From: CALODL01 sp942492115
GTDB taxonomy: Bacteria; Planctomycetota; Phycisphaerae; UBA1845; CAIVHJ01
Reading direction: 5' to 3'
Assembly: GCA_942492115.1 (NCBI GenBank)
Contig: CALODL010000033.1
Location: 496,001-560,000, forward strand
Length of the DNA stretch: 64,000 nucleotides
A program made the translations under genes and the position numbers. This document shows, piece by piece, positions 17,903 to 26,518 of the stretch. The number at the start of each line of letters is the position of its first letter. Positions within the stretch are counted from its first letter, which is position 1. The notes under the pieces are model-generated. The model did not search any database, was not told the DNA's origin, and saw nothing but the letters and a program-made list of their open reading frames with translations.

Positions 17903-19171
17903 ATGAGTCCCCATCGTTTTCTCATTGTTGTGCATTGTGTGGTCTTGCCAGCTGTCTCGCTGGGCGCCAGGGCGTCCTCCGCGGAGTGGACCTCCTGGGC
18001 TGGTCCCCATGGTAACTTTACCGTTCAGGCACACGGCCTGCTCGATACCTGGCCCGCAGCAGGTCCGAAGCAGTTGTGGACACGCCCACTTGGGGAGGGT
18101 TACTCGGCGATTCTGTGCCATGAGGGCAAACTGTATACGGCATACAGTGTGCCCGAGCAGGAGGTCGTGATTGCGCTCGATGCTGCGACGGGCGGCACCC
18201 TCTGGGAGCACCGCTACGCACGGACGAAGTGGACCGACATGCGTGCGAGCTTCGGCGCTGGTCCCAATGCCACACCACTGCTGGTCAATGAGCGCATCGT
18301 ATCAATCGGCATCGCCGGACACCTCCGCTGCCTCGATCGCGCAACCGGGCAACTGCAGTGGCAACTTGATCTGCCGGCACAGTTCGGACGGCGCAAGCGA
18401 CAGGAGGAGTATGGCTACTCGGCAAGTCCACTGTTGTTTGATGGCAAGATCATCGTTCAGGTCGGTAGTGACACCCATGCCGTGGTCGCGCTCGATCCAC
18501 GTGACGGCGCACTGGCGTGGAGCAGCCAACCGGGTGGCGTGAGCTATGGTGCTGCGTCGATCATCGAGCTTGCCGGCCAGGACCACTACGTGTATTTCGA
18601 GCCCGAAGGCGTGGTGGCTCTTGATCCGAGTAACGGGAAGCTGCTGTGGCGTTCGCCCATTCCGATGAGCAACGGCAACCATCTCACCCCGGTCGTCAAG
18701 TGTGACGATCACCACCTGTTCGTCGCGAGCCAGTTCAGGTCCGGCAGTGGACGGCTGCTGAAGATCACAAGACAGGACGAGGCATATGATGTTCACGAAG
18801 TGTGGGTCACGCCAAAGCTGCGCGCCTCGTGCTGGACACATATCAGGATCGACGACACCATCTATGGGTCAGCGGGTGGTCACGAGACGTCGTTGTTTGC
18901 AGCCTTCGACTGGCGTACCGGGAAGATTCGTTGGCGCAAGCGTGCACTGCACATGGCCCAATGTCTGTACGCCGACGGCAGGCTGATCATCCTAGACCAG
19001 GATGGCACCCTCGCGATGGCTCGCGTGTCGCCGGAGGGCTACGAGTTGCTGGGCAGCACCGCGGTAACGGAACGCACGTCGTGGACCGTCCCCACTCTCG
19101 TGGGCACCACGCTGTATGTCCGCGATCGCGTGAATATCGTAGCGCTCGATCTGAGTGCAGCGAATAACTAA
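17903..19171 (+). CDS. PQQ-type beta-propeller repeat protein (BamB-like)
   Basis: GAGG six bases before the ATG supports the start. A signal peptide occupies residues 1-27 (ending ASSAEW). The body shows repeated propeller blades with the typical turn ALDAATGGTLWEHRY, CLDRATGQLQWQL, ALDPRDGALAWSS, ALDPSNGKLLWRS, FDWRTGKIRWRKR. This is the PQQ_2/BamB-like family, in which the blades act as a protein-binding scaffold; the dehydrogenase residues that bind PQQ are not evident. Length of 422 residues suits seven or eight blades. Likely periplasmic. Many planctomycetes carry numerous such proteins with unknown partners. In the same frame directly after its stop, sequence resembling an ankyrin repeat continues. 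Confidence 0.85.
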   Translation: MSPHRFLIVVHCVVLPAVSLGARASSAEWTSWAGPHGNFTVQAHGLLDTWPAAGPKQLWTRPLGEGYSAILCHEGKLYTAYSVPEQEVVIALDAATGGTLWEHRYARTKWTDMRASFGAGPNATPLLVNERIVSIGIAGHLRCLDRATGQLQWQLDLPAQFGRRKRQEEYGYSASPLLFDGKIIVQVGSDTHAVVALDPRDGALAWSSQPGGVSYGAASIIELAGQDHYVYFEPEGVVALDPSNGKLLWRSPIPMSNGNHLTPVVKCDDHHLFVASQFRSGSGRLLKITRQDEAYDVHEVWVTPKLRASCWTHIRIDDTIYGSAGGHETSLFAAFDWRTGKIRWRKRALHMAQCLYADGRLIILDQDGTLAMARVSPEGYELLGSTAVTERTSWTVPTLVGTTLYVRDRVNIVALDLSAANN

Positions 19172-19309
19172 GATGCCGAGCGCCCATTGGCCAAGCTGCT
19201 GATCGACTCAGGCGCGGATCCCCGGATTCCTGTTTGGATGCAATTGACCGCGATCAACCACGTGCAATCCCGCACAGCTATCGCAATGAATCGAGCAGGC
19301 GGCTCCTGA
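19172..19309 (+). pseudogene. Ankyrin-repeat-like remnant
   Basis: The 45 codons after the propeller stop codon, in the same frame, include PLAKLLIDSGADPRIP, which fits the second helix and loop of an ankyrin repeat. There is no start codon or ribosome-binding site of its own and a stop follows. I read this as the decayed tail of a lost gene next to the immunity-type genes downstream. A chance match cannot be excluded. Confidence 0.35.
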
Positions 19310-19465
19310 GATGCCATCGATCATGACGACGCAGTATTCGTCTCCAGCCAGGTCACGGCTGTTGAGCAGATCGAGGTCTTTCTGGCTCCGTCAGCTTGAT
19401 GACCTCGAACCCCGGCGGCATCACACGCAGCCTGACTGGACATTAAATCTGCTGAGGAGAAGACT

Positions 19466-19990
19466 GTGCCACCAGCATTGGATGCCTATGGGCTAACAAG
19501 CAAGAGAGATGAGCGCACTCTTGACATGTTTGTCAGCGCTTACGTCGATAGGAACCACGAGGATCGAGGCGATGAAGAGTTGATGATGGTTCCCTTGGGT
19601 CGCACAGAGGTTCTGGATGGACCGGACGATCAGGCAGACCGCTGGGAGTGGGAGCCGGCAAAGACCATGTCCCATTCGATTCAGCGAGGATTGGATTATC
19701 CACGGCGAGCATTTGCGCTGTATTATCCAAGCAAGGTAGCAGAAATCGATGGTATCACGCTTGGATTCACATTGGACGACAAGCTTGTCCTTGGGCTTTC
19801 CGTGGATGATGAGGGGATGAAGAAAGAGAACCTAGAACGAGCGAAGCGTTTCTTGAAGCTGCTGTTTGTCGACTACGATTGTTACATGGGCATCGTGATC
19901 TCGGAAGAGCCGGCACCTCTGAGTGAAAAGCTGTTCGTTCGAGCCGCATCTCACCCATTGACGATGTATAGCCGTGGGATAGGCGGATAA
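19466..19990 (+). CDS. Hypothetical cytoplasmic protein in an immunity-gene-like context
   Basis: 174 residues starting at GTG, with GAGGAG six bases upstream. The sequence is acidic, lacks a signal peptide or membrane helix and has alternating beta and alpha character (for example KVAEIDGITLGFTLDDKLVLGLSVDD). I do not recognise a family. Base composition is more AT-rich than in neighbouring genes, which suggests transfer. The next gene is a SUKH (SMI1/KNR4) immunity-type gene and the preceding stretch is an ankyrin-like remnant, a combination often seen in immunity islands against contact-dependent or polymorphic toxins. An immunity role is therefore a guess from context only. Confidence 0.65.
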   Translation: MPPALDAYGLTSKRDERTLDMFVSAYVDRNHEDRGDEELMMVPLGRTEVLDGPDDQADRWEWEPAKTMSHSIQRGLDYPRRAFALYYPSKVAEIDGITLGFTLDDKLVLGLSVDDEGMKKENLERAKRFLKLLFVDYDCYMGIVISEEPAPLSEKLFVRAASHPLTMYSRGIGG

Positions 19991-20097
19991 GTGTCTGAGG
20001 CTCAATTGGCAATTGGCGACGTCGCCTGATTACGATTCGGTCCGCAAGACAGACTTGCAAATATCTCACGACATGTTCTGGACCAAGGAGGCCGACA

Positions 20098-20519
20098 TTG
20101 AGTCCTGAACTATTGACCATACTGCAGCGAATGGACAAACGACCGGGAGCAATCCGGCAAGACATAGACGAGGTCGCTGCTGCCATCGCCCCCAAAACTA
20201 TTCCAGAAGAGTACCTGTCAGTCATGCGTTATTCCAACGGGATCGAGGGGTGGCCTGGTCGAGGAGCGTATCTGCAGCTATACGCAATCAATGATCTACC
20301 TAAGCTGAATACACGTGCGGCTGTTGACGAATTGCTCCGGGAATGTTGATCATCGGAAGCGACGGTGGAGGAATGACCTATGGATTCGACCTACGGACTC
20401 ATCCAGCGAAAACGGTTGAAGTGCCTTCCGAGGTGCTTGGTTGGAAGGACATCTGGAACACGTGGGATACCTTCGAGGCCTTCATGGTCGACTTGTCGCA
20501 GCGACGTGATGACGAATAG
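20098..20519 (+). pseudogene. SUKH (SMI1/KNR4) family immunity-type gene, frameshifted
   Basis: The N-terminal part starts at TTG 20098 with AAGGAG seven bases upstream and runs to a stop at 20349. It contains the family's IPEEYLSVMRYSNGIEGW. The rest of the domain, LIIGSDGGGMTYGFDLR followed by WKDIWNTWDTFEAFMVDL, continues in another frame from about 20343 to a stop at 20519. Both halves are typical SUKH sequence, so one indel between about 20320 and 20345 has split the gene. SUKH proteins act as immunity proteins against bacterial toxins. Either the gene is dead or the indel is a sequencing error. No toxin gene is visible nearby. Confidence 0.7.
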
Positions 20520-20681
20520 TGCCGCCTTGACATGACGAGTTGCAAAACGGGTTTGTTCGGGCATTGGAGCGGGCCTTCGCATGCGAGGTATATACCGGTA
20601 TACCTTTTTGCGAATGGTTCCAACCGCTCCACCGACCGTCGGTGGGTGCCTAACTCAAAGGCTCGGCGAGTGTAAGGGAAA

Positions 20682-20755
20682 TGGGCGATACAGGACTTGA
20701 ACCTGTGACCTCCTGCGTGTCGAGCAGGCGCTCTAGCCAACTGAGCTAATCGCCC
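20682..20755 (-). tRNA. tRNA-Val (anticodon GAC), with C33
   Basis: The complete cloverleaf folds: acceptor stem GGGCGAT/ATCGCCC (seven pairs), D arm, anticodon stem CCTGC/GCAGG, variable loop of five bases, T arm ACAGG/CCTGT with loop TTCAAGT, discriminator A, total 74 nt. CCA is not encoded. The seven-base anticodon loop reads TCGACAC, so the anticodon is GAC (valine) and position 33 is C, not the nearly invariant U. Confidence 0.9.
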
Positions 20756-20854
20756 CGAGCCGGGTATTAAATCAGGGCGTTCGCGGATTGTCAACCGGGC
20801 CGCTGAAAACGCAACTGCGGATCCGGGTTGGGCTTAGCGGTACGGGCGAGCGGG

Positions 20855-21235
20855 TCAGGCGTCCGGGAAATCCGCTGGCGTAAAACCGACGTCGATGATG
20901 CTGCAGCCGGTGACCGTGTTGAGGCCGGCGGCCTGGGCCTCGGCGATGACATCAGGGTCGTCGGTGCCGGGGTTGAAGAACACCTCGGCGGGTTTGCGGG
21001 CGGCCAGGTCAGGGAGCATCTGGCGGATCACAGCGGCAGGAACGTACAACGTGACGCGGTCGAGCCCCTCGGGCAGATCAGCGACGGCCGTGGTGCACGT
21101 CAGGCCTTCGATCTCGTCGGCCGTGGGGTTGACCGGATAGACCGTCCAGCCTGCCTGCTGGTGGGCGCGAACACTCTTGTTGCCAAACTTGGCACGACGG
21201 GTCGATGCGCCGATGACGGCGACGGTGCGGGACAT
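20855..21235 (-). CDS. CoA-binding domain protein (YccU-like)
   Basis: AAGGAG six bases before the ATG. The 126-residue protein is a single Rossmann-like CoA-binding domain: VAVIGASTRRAKFGNKSV near the start, YPVNPTADEIEGL, the DRVTLYVPAAVIRQMLPDL helix and the end VTGCSIIDVGF. This matches the small stand-alone CoA_binding_2 family (YccU and relatives), which is about 130-140 residues long. The family binds CoA in vitro but its physiological role is not settled; it is sometimes linked to CoA-dependent control of metabolism. It is a single gene, with the tRNA downstream and a divergent FG-GAP gene upstream. Confidence 0.85.
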   Translation of the reverse strand: MSRTVAVIGASTRRAKFGNKSVRAHQQAGWTVYPVNPTADEIEGLTCTTAVADLPEGLDRVTLYVPAAVIRQMLPDLAARKPAEVFFNPGTDDPDVIAEAQAAGLNTVTGCSIIDVGFTPADFPDA

Positions 21236-21450
21236 ATGGGCTCCTTCTCATGTCATCACGAACCCGGAACTCTAGCGACATGCTGGAGATGACGCAATGC
21301 GCGGTGGTGCATGAGGGCAACTTCATTAGGTCACGGGGTTCTCATTAGTCCGCAGCACATCCACAGAGGGCTTTTTGACTGCCAGAGGCAGGCAGCGAAT
21401 CGCTATCATGAATACGGGGTTCCACGTACAGCACATCTGGAGATCGCAGC

Positions 21451-23316
21451 ATGACCCGCTTGCTTCTTGCGCTCGTATTGTGCGCCCCGTGCGCTGTATC
21501 CGCGGTCACACCACCGCAGGTCATCACCGTCGATGTCGATGCGGATGGCGTGCTGGACAGGGTCGAACACGACCGGGGGATCGTCAGCATTCGAGACGGC
21601 CGCACCGGCCGCCAGATCCGTCGGGCGGTACCCGCGCACAACGTGTTCGTTCTCGGGGATGCGGACCACGACGGCCTGTTCGAACTGTTCACGGCCGAGC
21701 AGCCCACCGTCGAACGTGACGTCCCGCCACCACCGCCCCGTCGCGCCTTCGGTGCAGGCCCCGGCTCCGAATGCCTGTGCGCCGATCGTGGGATCATCTG
21801 GGATTCGGCCGATCAACTGGACAACGTGTGGGCCACGGCCCTGGGCGATTTCGACGGCGATGGCCTCGGTGAGGTGTTGACGGTTGACTGGCCCGCACCC
21901 ACGATGCGGCTGTACGAAACCGTCGGCGACAACGCGCTGGCACTCACCTTCGAGACGCCGCCCGATGCGGCCCCTCCGGGGGCGTTCGTTACGGTCACCT
22001 GGGGCGACAGCGACAACGATGGCGCCCTCGAAATCCTCGGTGGCGAAACCAGTACGCTCAACAAGGTACTGCTGTACGAAGCGGTCGACGACAATCAGTT
22101 CGAACAGCGTGTGATCAATATCTCCGAGCCGGACCCGACCGGCGTCCAGAGTATGGGCCAGGTGCGTATCGCCGACACCGACCAGGACGGACGCCAGGAG
22201 ATCATTTTCGATACGTCGTCTTCCGTCGTCGGCAGCACATCCGAGTTGTTCATCTATGAACACAGTGGAATCCCGGGCGATCACACTTATACGAAGGTCT
22301 ACACCTACACAACCATCAGTTACCTGTTCAACTGGACCGTGGGCGATGCAGACAACGACGGGGCCCTCGACATCGTGCTTGGTTTCGGAGGGGTCGCAGG
22401 ATTCCCGGTGACACTGCGGTGGCTCGAGAATACCGGTGACAACACCTATGAGCATAAGACCATAGAGCCCGGCCACATCGGCCTGGCGCTGGCACCCACC
22501 GTGGCCGACGTGGACGGCGACGGGCTCAACGAGGTGGTGTTCGCCGGCATGGTCGAGGACCTGACGGGCGGTGTGATGGTCTACGAAGCAGTGGGCAACG
22601 ATCAGTTCGTCACCACTTACACCCGCGGAGGAATGACGGGCAATGGTATCTCATCGGCCGCGGCGCAGGCTCATTGCGGCGCGCGCACGGTGATTCTGGC
22701 GGGCTCATCGGACGGCGAGATCATGGGCGTACGCCACGACGGAATCACGTATGCACCTGACGGCGCCACGCCGCTCGTCACGGGTGGTCAGATTCGCGTT
22801 CTGGCCCCGGGCGACATCGATGGTGACGACCGACCCGATGTCGCGGTGGCGTCCAAGGGCGATGACCTGGCCATCGTCATCGAGGCCGACGCATTCAATG
22901 ATGGCAACAACGATGGCGTCCTCGACAGCTGTGAGGGTTGCAACATCACTGCGGAGTGCGCCGACCATGATGGAAATGACATTCGCGATGATGTGTGTCT
23001 GTGGACCGGTTGTGTCGACAACGCGTGCGCGAACATCGCAGTCACTTTCGGCGATGTGGGTGGCGCATTCGGCGATTGTCAGCCCGACGGCGTAGCCGAT
23101 GGCCACGACCGCTATCACGTGCTCAATTGCTTTGCCAACAGTGCGCCGTCAGGTGACGGGCCCTATCCGTGTGCTGACGATGCCCCGGCCGCTTTCAATA
23201 CCGACATCGGCGCTGCCTTTGGCAGTTGTTCTCCAGATGGGATCTGCGATGGCCACGACGTGTTCCACGTCCTGAACGCGTTTGGCAACGTAGACATGTG
23301 TACGTGTCCGGATTGA
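21451..23316 (+). CDS. Secreted FG-GAP/VCBS repeat protein with a duplicated dockerin-like C-terminus
   Basis: GGAG upstream of the ATG and an 18-residue signal peptide (MTRLLLALVLCAPCAVSA). Residues about 20-490 contain repeats of the calcium-binding FG-GAP/VCBS type: DVDADGVLDRVEHD, DADHDGLFELF, DFDGDGLGEVLTVD, DSDNDGALEILGG, DTDQDGRQEIIFD, DADNDGALDIVLGF, DVDGDGLNEVVFAG, DIDGDDRPDVAVA. These form a beta-propeller as in integrin alpha chains. Residues from about 504 to the end are the same duplicated dockerin-like module found in the proteins at 1-3429 and 11003-14407 (PDGVADGHDRYHVLNCFAN and PDGICDGHDVFHVLNAFGN), but here without the cohesin-like domain. Inferred: a secreted, calcium-stabilised adhesin or scaffold partner. 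Confidence 0.88.
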   Translation: MTRLLLALVLCAPCAVSAVTPPQVITVDVDADGVLDRVEHDRGIVSIRDGRTGRQIRRAVPAHNVFVLGDADHDGLFELFTAEQPTVERDVPPPPPRRAFGAGPGSECLCADRGIIWDSADQLDNVWATALGDFDGDGLGEVLTVDWPAPTMRLYETVGDNALALTFETPPDAAPPGAFVTVTWGDSDNDGALEILGGETSTLNKVLLYEAVDDNQFEQRVINISEPDPTGVQSMGQVRIADTDQDGRQEIIFDTSSSVVGSTSELFIYEHSGIPGDHTYTKVYTYTTISYLFNWTVGDADNDGALDIVLGFGGVAGFPVTLRWLENTGDNTYEHKTIEPGHIGLALAPTVADVDGDGLNEVVFAGMVEDLTGGVMVYEAVGNDQFVTTYTRGGMTGNGISSAAAQAHCGARTVILAGSSDGEIMGVRHDGITYAPDGATPLVTGGQIRVLAPGDIDGDDRPDVAVASKGDDLAIVIEADAFNDGNNDGVLDSCEGCNITAECADHDGNDIRDDVCLWTGCVDNACANIAVTFGDVGGAFGDCQPDGVADGHDRYHVLNCFANSAPSGDGPYPCADDAPAAFNTDIGAAFGSCSPDGICDGHDVFHVLNAFGNVDMCTCPD

Positions 23317-23358
23317 CGACTGGATCCCCGGCGGCCTGCAGCTACCGTGAGTCCCGGG

Positions 23359-24303
23359 TTACGGCGAGAACTGCGACGTGTCGGGCGCACGGTTGGTGAA
23401 ACCGCTGGGTTCGAGGACGTCGTCGATGACCCACTGCGGAAGATCGAGCGTTTCTCCTTCTGGCGGCGCGTACTCGACGATGACCCCGCCATGGCCGAAG
23501 GCTCCGAGGATCTGGACCATGTCGCGGGGCCGGAAGCGCCGGTGACCAAGCACGATCCGCTGCTGCTCGGCATCAATCGTAAAGTGCAGGACTGGAATGG
23601 TCTGGGGAGCGTTCGGGTACTCACGCGGCGCACGCGATATCATGCGAATGAATTCATTGAAGAAGTAGTACTGAAAGTCACGAATCCGCCCACTGCCGCT
23701 CTGCCGCATGTTGCGATCGAGCATGTCGGATGCGATCCCGCTGGCCGAGGCGTGCGTTCTGAAGTGCAGCGACCCGGTCGCTTCACCACGATCCGGCGGA
23801 TTGCGTTCGAGGGCCGCAATCATGGCCAGAAGTTCCTCTTCGGTGAACGGGCGGGCGTGGCGCAACTGCTCGAGCATGAGATCATAACCTGCTTCGAACA
23901 TCTCCTGATCGGTCTCGTCGATTCGCTCGCGTGTGGAAAAGCGATCCACGACCGCTGGCGGCAACGGGATGTAGCGGTACTCGTCGTTGATCCGCTTGAA
24001 GGCTAACGTGAACGTCGTGGCGCCGACCTGCCCGGAGAACCGGTTGGTGCCCATCATGCGCGCCACTTCGAGCTGTTGGGCGTTGAGCTCGCCACGGGCC
24101 GACTCCAGGTGCTCGACAGCCGTTTCGTACCCGGCCACTGCCTTGGCGTGCTCGGCCTGGTTGCGCTGCAGCACGACGGCCCCGCGATTGACCTTGAGCA
24201 CCAGAAACAACACGAGGACGACGAACAGAACCAGGGCGCAGAAAATCAGATCCGAAAAGGACTCATAGAAATTAAACGTATGCCGCCGCTGAACGAGCTT
24301 CAC
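23359..24303 (-). CDS. ExbD/MotB-like single-pass membrane protein
   Basis: 314 residues. A short cytoplasmic N-terminus (MKLVQRRHTFNFYESFSD) leads into one membrane helix (about 20-38, LIFCALVLFVVLVLFLVLK), then a coiled-coil stretch and a soluble periplasmic domain without a clear OmpA-type peptidoglycan-binding motif. The helix carries Asp at its start (SDLIF), comparable to the proton-path Asp of ExbD, TolR and MotB. The start is a GTG that overlaps the stop of the ExbB-like gene (GTGTGA), so the two are translationally coupled. Known for the family: a stator partner using ion flow to do work across the envelope. The periplasmic target is unknown. The domain after the coiled coil is not recognised. 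Confidence 0.7.
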   Translation of the reverse strand: MKLVQRRHTFNFYESFSDLIFCALVLFVVLVLFLVLKVNRGAVVLQRNQAEHAKAVAGYETAVEHLESARGELNAQQLEVARMMGTNRFSGQVGATTFTLAFKRINDEYRYIPLPPAVVDRFSTRERIDETDQEMFEAGYDLMLEQLRHARPFTEEELLAMIAALERNPPDRGEATGSLHFRTHASASGIASDMLDRNMRQSGSGRIRDFQYYFFNEFIRMISRAPREYPNAPQTIPVLHFTIDAEQQRIVLGHRRFRPRDMVQILGAFGHGGVIVEYAPPEGETLDLPQWVIDDVLEPSGFTNRAPDTSQFSP

Positions 24304-25433
24304 ACGTCGGCCTCCAACAGCGCGGCCCGCGTCACCGTATCGGGAGAGGTTTCCCGCAGGCGGGCGGCGTTCCGCAAGACCGGCAGGATATACACCTCGC
24401 TCAATTCCGCGAGGTGGGCCACGAGGAAGTCGACGTTCTCATCGACCACGTTGCCCAGAATGCGCAGGCACACGCCCCCGAGAATGGCCCCGAACAATGT
24501 CGTGTAGAACGCCACACCCATACCACTGAGGGTCTCACGCATCCCACCGAGCAGCGCATCCCCCTCGGTGCCGACGTTGTCCATGACGATTCCCAGCCCG
24601 GCGACCGAGGAAATCAGCCCGATGATGGTACCCACCAGCCCCAAAGTCACGAGGATGCTCGAACACAGATCGACGATCTTCGTGCGCGCCAACAGGCGGG
24701 ATTGCAGCAGGACAACCAGGTTGTCCTGGTCGATTTGTGTATCGAGTTTGTAGATGTGATGCAGGTTGTGAATGTGACTGCGGAACAGACTTGCGTGCGT
24801 GGCCTTGAGAAACCGCGCGATGTTATTTGTTTTCCATAGTGTTTGAATCTGGGTGTCGGCCAGGCGAATCTGGCGATGAATGTACAATACGTCGAAGAAT
24901 GACTTGCACAGCGCGCCTAGAAACACCAACAGGATGAAGACACACAATCCTGTGGGATCGGCACTGAGCGCCGCGAAGAGTTGGCGCCCTGCCGTCAGCA
25001 ACATCAACATCCCCAGCAAAGAGGCATACATCACCCAACGACCGACAGGGTTGCGTCGGGCAAGGCTGGAATGCTGGGCCTCAGAGGGCAGTGGCGTGCG
25101 GCGCGGAACGACGAACACGTGATCGCAATTGGCGCAGCGTGACTTCAGGCCCAGTGCGACACCTGCAACGATGTAGGCCCGACTGCATACGGGGCACACC
25201 CCGCACGTTCCGGCGATCGGGCGCCCCACGTCCTCCGCGACAGGCGTGTCGGTATCGGAATCCGGACAGTCATCCGCCGAGCGCGGCGCGAGCAACGTGG
25301 TTCCACCACATTTGGAGCACAGCAAACGCTTGTCGAGCAGTGCGGAATTGACCGGATAGCGAGTTCGACAGCCCGAACAGCTGAACATGGCTCCGCCTGC
25401 AGACGGGCCGGCCTCGGGCAGGGTAGCGCTCAT
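24300..25433 (-). CDS. MotA/TolQ/ExbB-type proton channel with two N-terminal zinc ribbons
   Basis: AGGAGG five bases before the ATG at 25433. Residues 16-50 contain CSGC...CSKC and residues about 80-115 contain CPVC...CANC; both resemble MJ0042-type zinc ribbons. Membrane helices follow at about 135-155 and 160-180. The family core lies in TLGLVGTIIGLISSVAGL and GMGVAFYTTLFGAILGGV (about 265-335), the two pore-lining helices of ExbB/TolQ/MotA. With the coupled ExbD-like gene it forms a proton-driven stator pair. No TonB-, TolA- or flagellar genes are nearby, so the output is unknown. Fusion of two zinc ribbons to the channel is uncommon and may sense redox state or metal, or bind a partner. 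Confidence 0.8.
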   Translation of the reverse strand: MSATLPEAGPSAGGAMFSCSGCRTRYPVNSALLDKRLLCSKCGGTTLLAPRSADDCPDSDTDTPVAEDVGRPIAGTCGVCPVCSRAYIVAGVALGLKSRCANCDHVFVVPRRTPLPSEAQHSSLARRNPVGRWVMYASLLGMLMLLTAGRQLFAALSADPTGLCVFILLVFLGALCKSFFDVLYIHRQIRLADTQIQTLWKTNNIARFLKATHASLFRSHIHNLHHIYKLDTQIDQDNLVVLLQSRLLARTKIVDLCSSILVTLGLVGTIIGLISSVAGLGIVMDNVGTEGDALLGGMRETLSGMGVAFYTTLFGAILGGVCLRILGNVVDENVDFLVAHLAELSEVYILPVLRNAARLRETSPDTVTRAALLEADV

Positions 25434-25774
25434 GAAGGCCTCCTGTTGTCGTGGAAGGCAGTGTGCATGGAGGCGGACGCGTGTCCTGACTAACGCCGCT
25501 CAGCAAATAGAACACCTATCAGGCTCTGGCTCAAAACTCCACGCGCTGTGGGCGGTGGACACGGGCGTCGCCGTGATCGCGCAGCCCCGGTGTCTCTCCA
25601 GGCTGAGCACGTGACCGCACGAACACTGGATGGCGTTTGGCTAACACCATTTTAGGCCCTCGGCGCCGCTAGGTCCGATATCATGACCGAACAATTAGTT
25701 TTCTGTAATCACGCTCCGGCCCGGGCCCCCGCCCGCCTACTATAGATTGAAAGTCACTGTGCCTCCGTTTCAGA
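25434..25774. other. Intergenic region, possible source of a small transcript
   Basis: No coding sequence can be supported. A TATAGAT box lies near 25741 and a strong plus-strand terminator follows at 25775-25810, with no plus-strand gene upstream that needs it. A short non-coding transcript is possible. I find no good -35 element. Confidence 0.4.
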
Positions 25775-25810
25775 AGCCAGGTTGCCCGGTCAGGCCGCCT
25801 GGCTTTTTTT
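25775..25810 (+). terminator. Orphan intrinsic terminator
   Basis: The stem AGCCAGG/CCTGGCT (25775-25781 with 25798-25804) with a nested GCC/GGC pair is followed by seven T. It is a textbook terminator with no coding sequence upstream on the plus strand. Confidence 0.8.
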
Positions 25811-25813
25811 CTG

Positions 25814-25889
25814 GGTTCTTCACGCATTTCCGGGATGGGCCTGCACACATGATCCACGGGCGTGCGGTCCCGCAAATCCGTGAAGAACC
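25814..25889. repeat. MITE-like palindromic repeat, copy 2 (76 bp)
   Basis: The ends GGTTCTTCACG and CGTGAAGAACC are perfect inverted repeats, extended inward by CGGGA/TCCCG pairing. It matches the two ends of the copy at 6978-7117 closely (left end about 40 bp, right end about 25 bp) and lacks that copy's middle. Its right arm is followed by CTTTTTCT, so the whole element could itself act as a terminator hairpin. Confidence 0.65.
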
Positions 25890-26164
25890 TTTTTCTAAGC
25901 CTGTCAATCCGTGCACGCCTCGAGCGCCCGCCGCTCATCCAATTCGATTTCGCTCAGGATGACTCCAGGCAACGGCCGTTTGACCACCCCAATCCCGGAT
26001 GATCTGCGCGATTTGACGCGGTGACTTGCCAAGCCTGCGGCAGCGCCATTACAATACCCGCGCCCAAGGGTAGTATCGTTTTGTGGGAGAACCTCTTACA
26101 GCCATCGACCGGACGCGGCTGTCGTCATCGCCCTCTCACTCTGCCCGCTCATGGAGGATCAAAC

Positions 26165-26518
26165 ATGACCCATATCGTGACTGAGCGTTGCGTCGACTGT
26201 CGCTACACCGACTGCTGTGCGGTCTGCCCCGTGGACTGTTTCTACGAGACCAAAGAACCGGCCATGCTGGTCATCGACCCCGATACCTGCATCGATTGTG
26301 GCCTGTGTATCCCGGAGTGCCCCGTGCACGCCATTTACCCGGAAGACGAGCTTCCGGAGGCCTACACCGAATGGCTCGAGAAGAATGCCGAACTCTATCC
26401 CCAGGGCGAGAACATCACCACGAAGATCGATGCCCTGCCCGGCGCTTTGTCGCTGGAAGAGATTCAGCAGCGTGAGAAGGACCGGGGCCAGGATGTCAGC
26501 GAACCGACTGCCGCTTGA
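26165..26518 (+). CDS. fdxA: FdI-type (7Fe/8Fe) ferredoxin
   Basis: GGAGG seven bases before ATG 26165 fixes the start; the open frame further upstream is not coding. The 117-residue protein follows Azotobacter ferredoxin I: RCVDCRYTDCCAVCPVDCFYE, then DPDTCIDCGLCIPECPVHAIY and a C-terminal extension (the DUF3470 region) with EWLEKNAELYP. The cysteine order C9, C17, C21 and CxxCxxCxxxCP suits one [3Fe-4S] and one [4Fe-4S] cluster, as in FdI. It serves as a cytoplasmic low-potential electron carrier. The next gene, an exported Ni-SOD 125 bases downstream, faces the same way. Together they may be part of an oxidative-stress response, as FdxA-type ferredoxins are in other bacteria, but no regulator site was found. 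Confidence 0.9.
   Translation: MTHIVTERCVDCRYTDCCAVCPVDCFYETKEPAMLVIDPDTCIDCGLCIPECPVHAIYPEDELPEAYTEWLEKNAELYPQGENITTKIDALPGALSLEEIQQREKDRGQDVSEPTAA

Noticed and set aside
20698..20755. Alternative reading of the tRNA as Ser (CGA) with U33
   Set aside because: Shifting the loop by one base would break the anticodon stem (G-G and further mismatches), while the CCTGC/GCAGG stem with anticodon GAC is perfect.
23359..25433. Zorya-type anti-phage system (ZorA/ZorB)
   Set aside because: The MotA/MotB-like pair alone is not enough: no ZorC, ZorD or ZorE-like gene is adjacent, the channel subunit lacks the long C-terminal helix of ZorA, and the partner lacks the OmpA-like domain.
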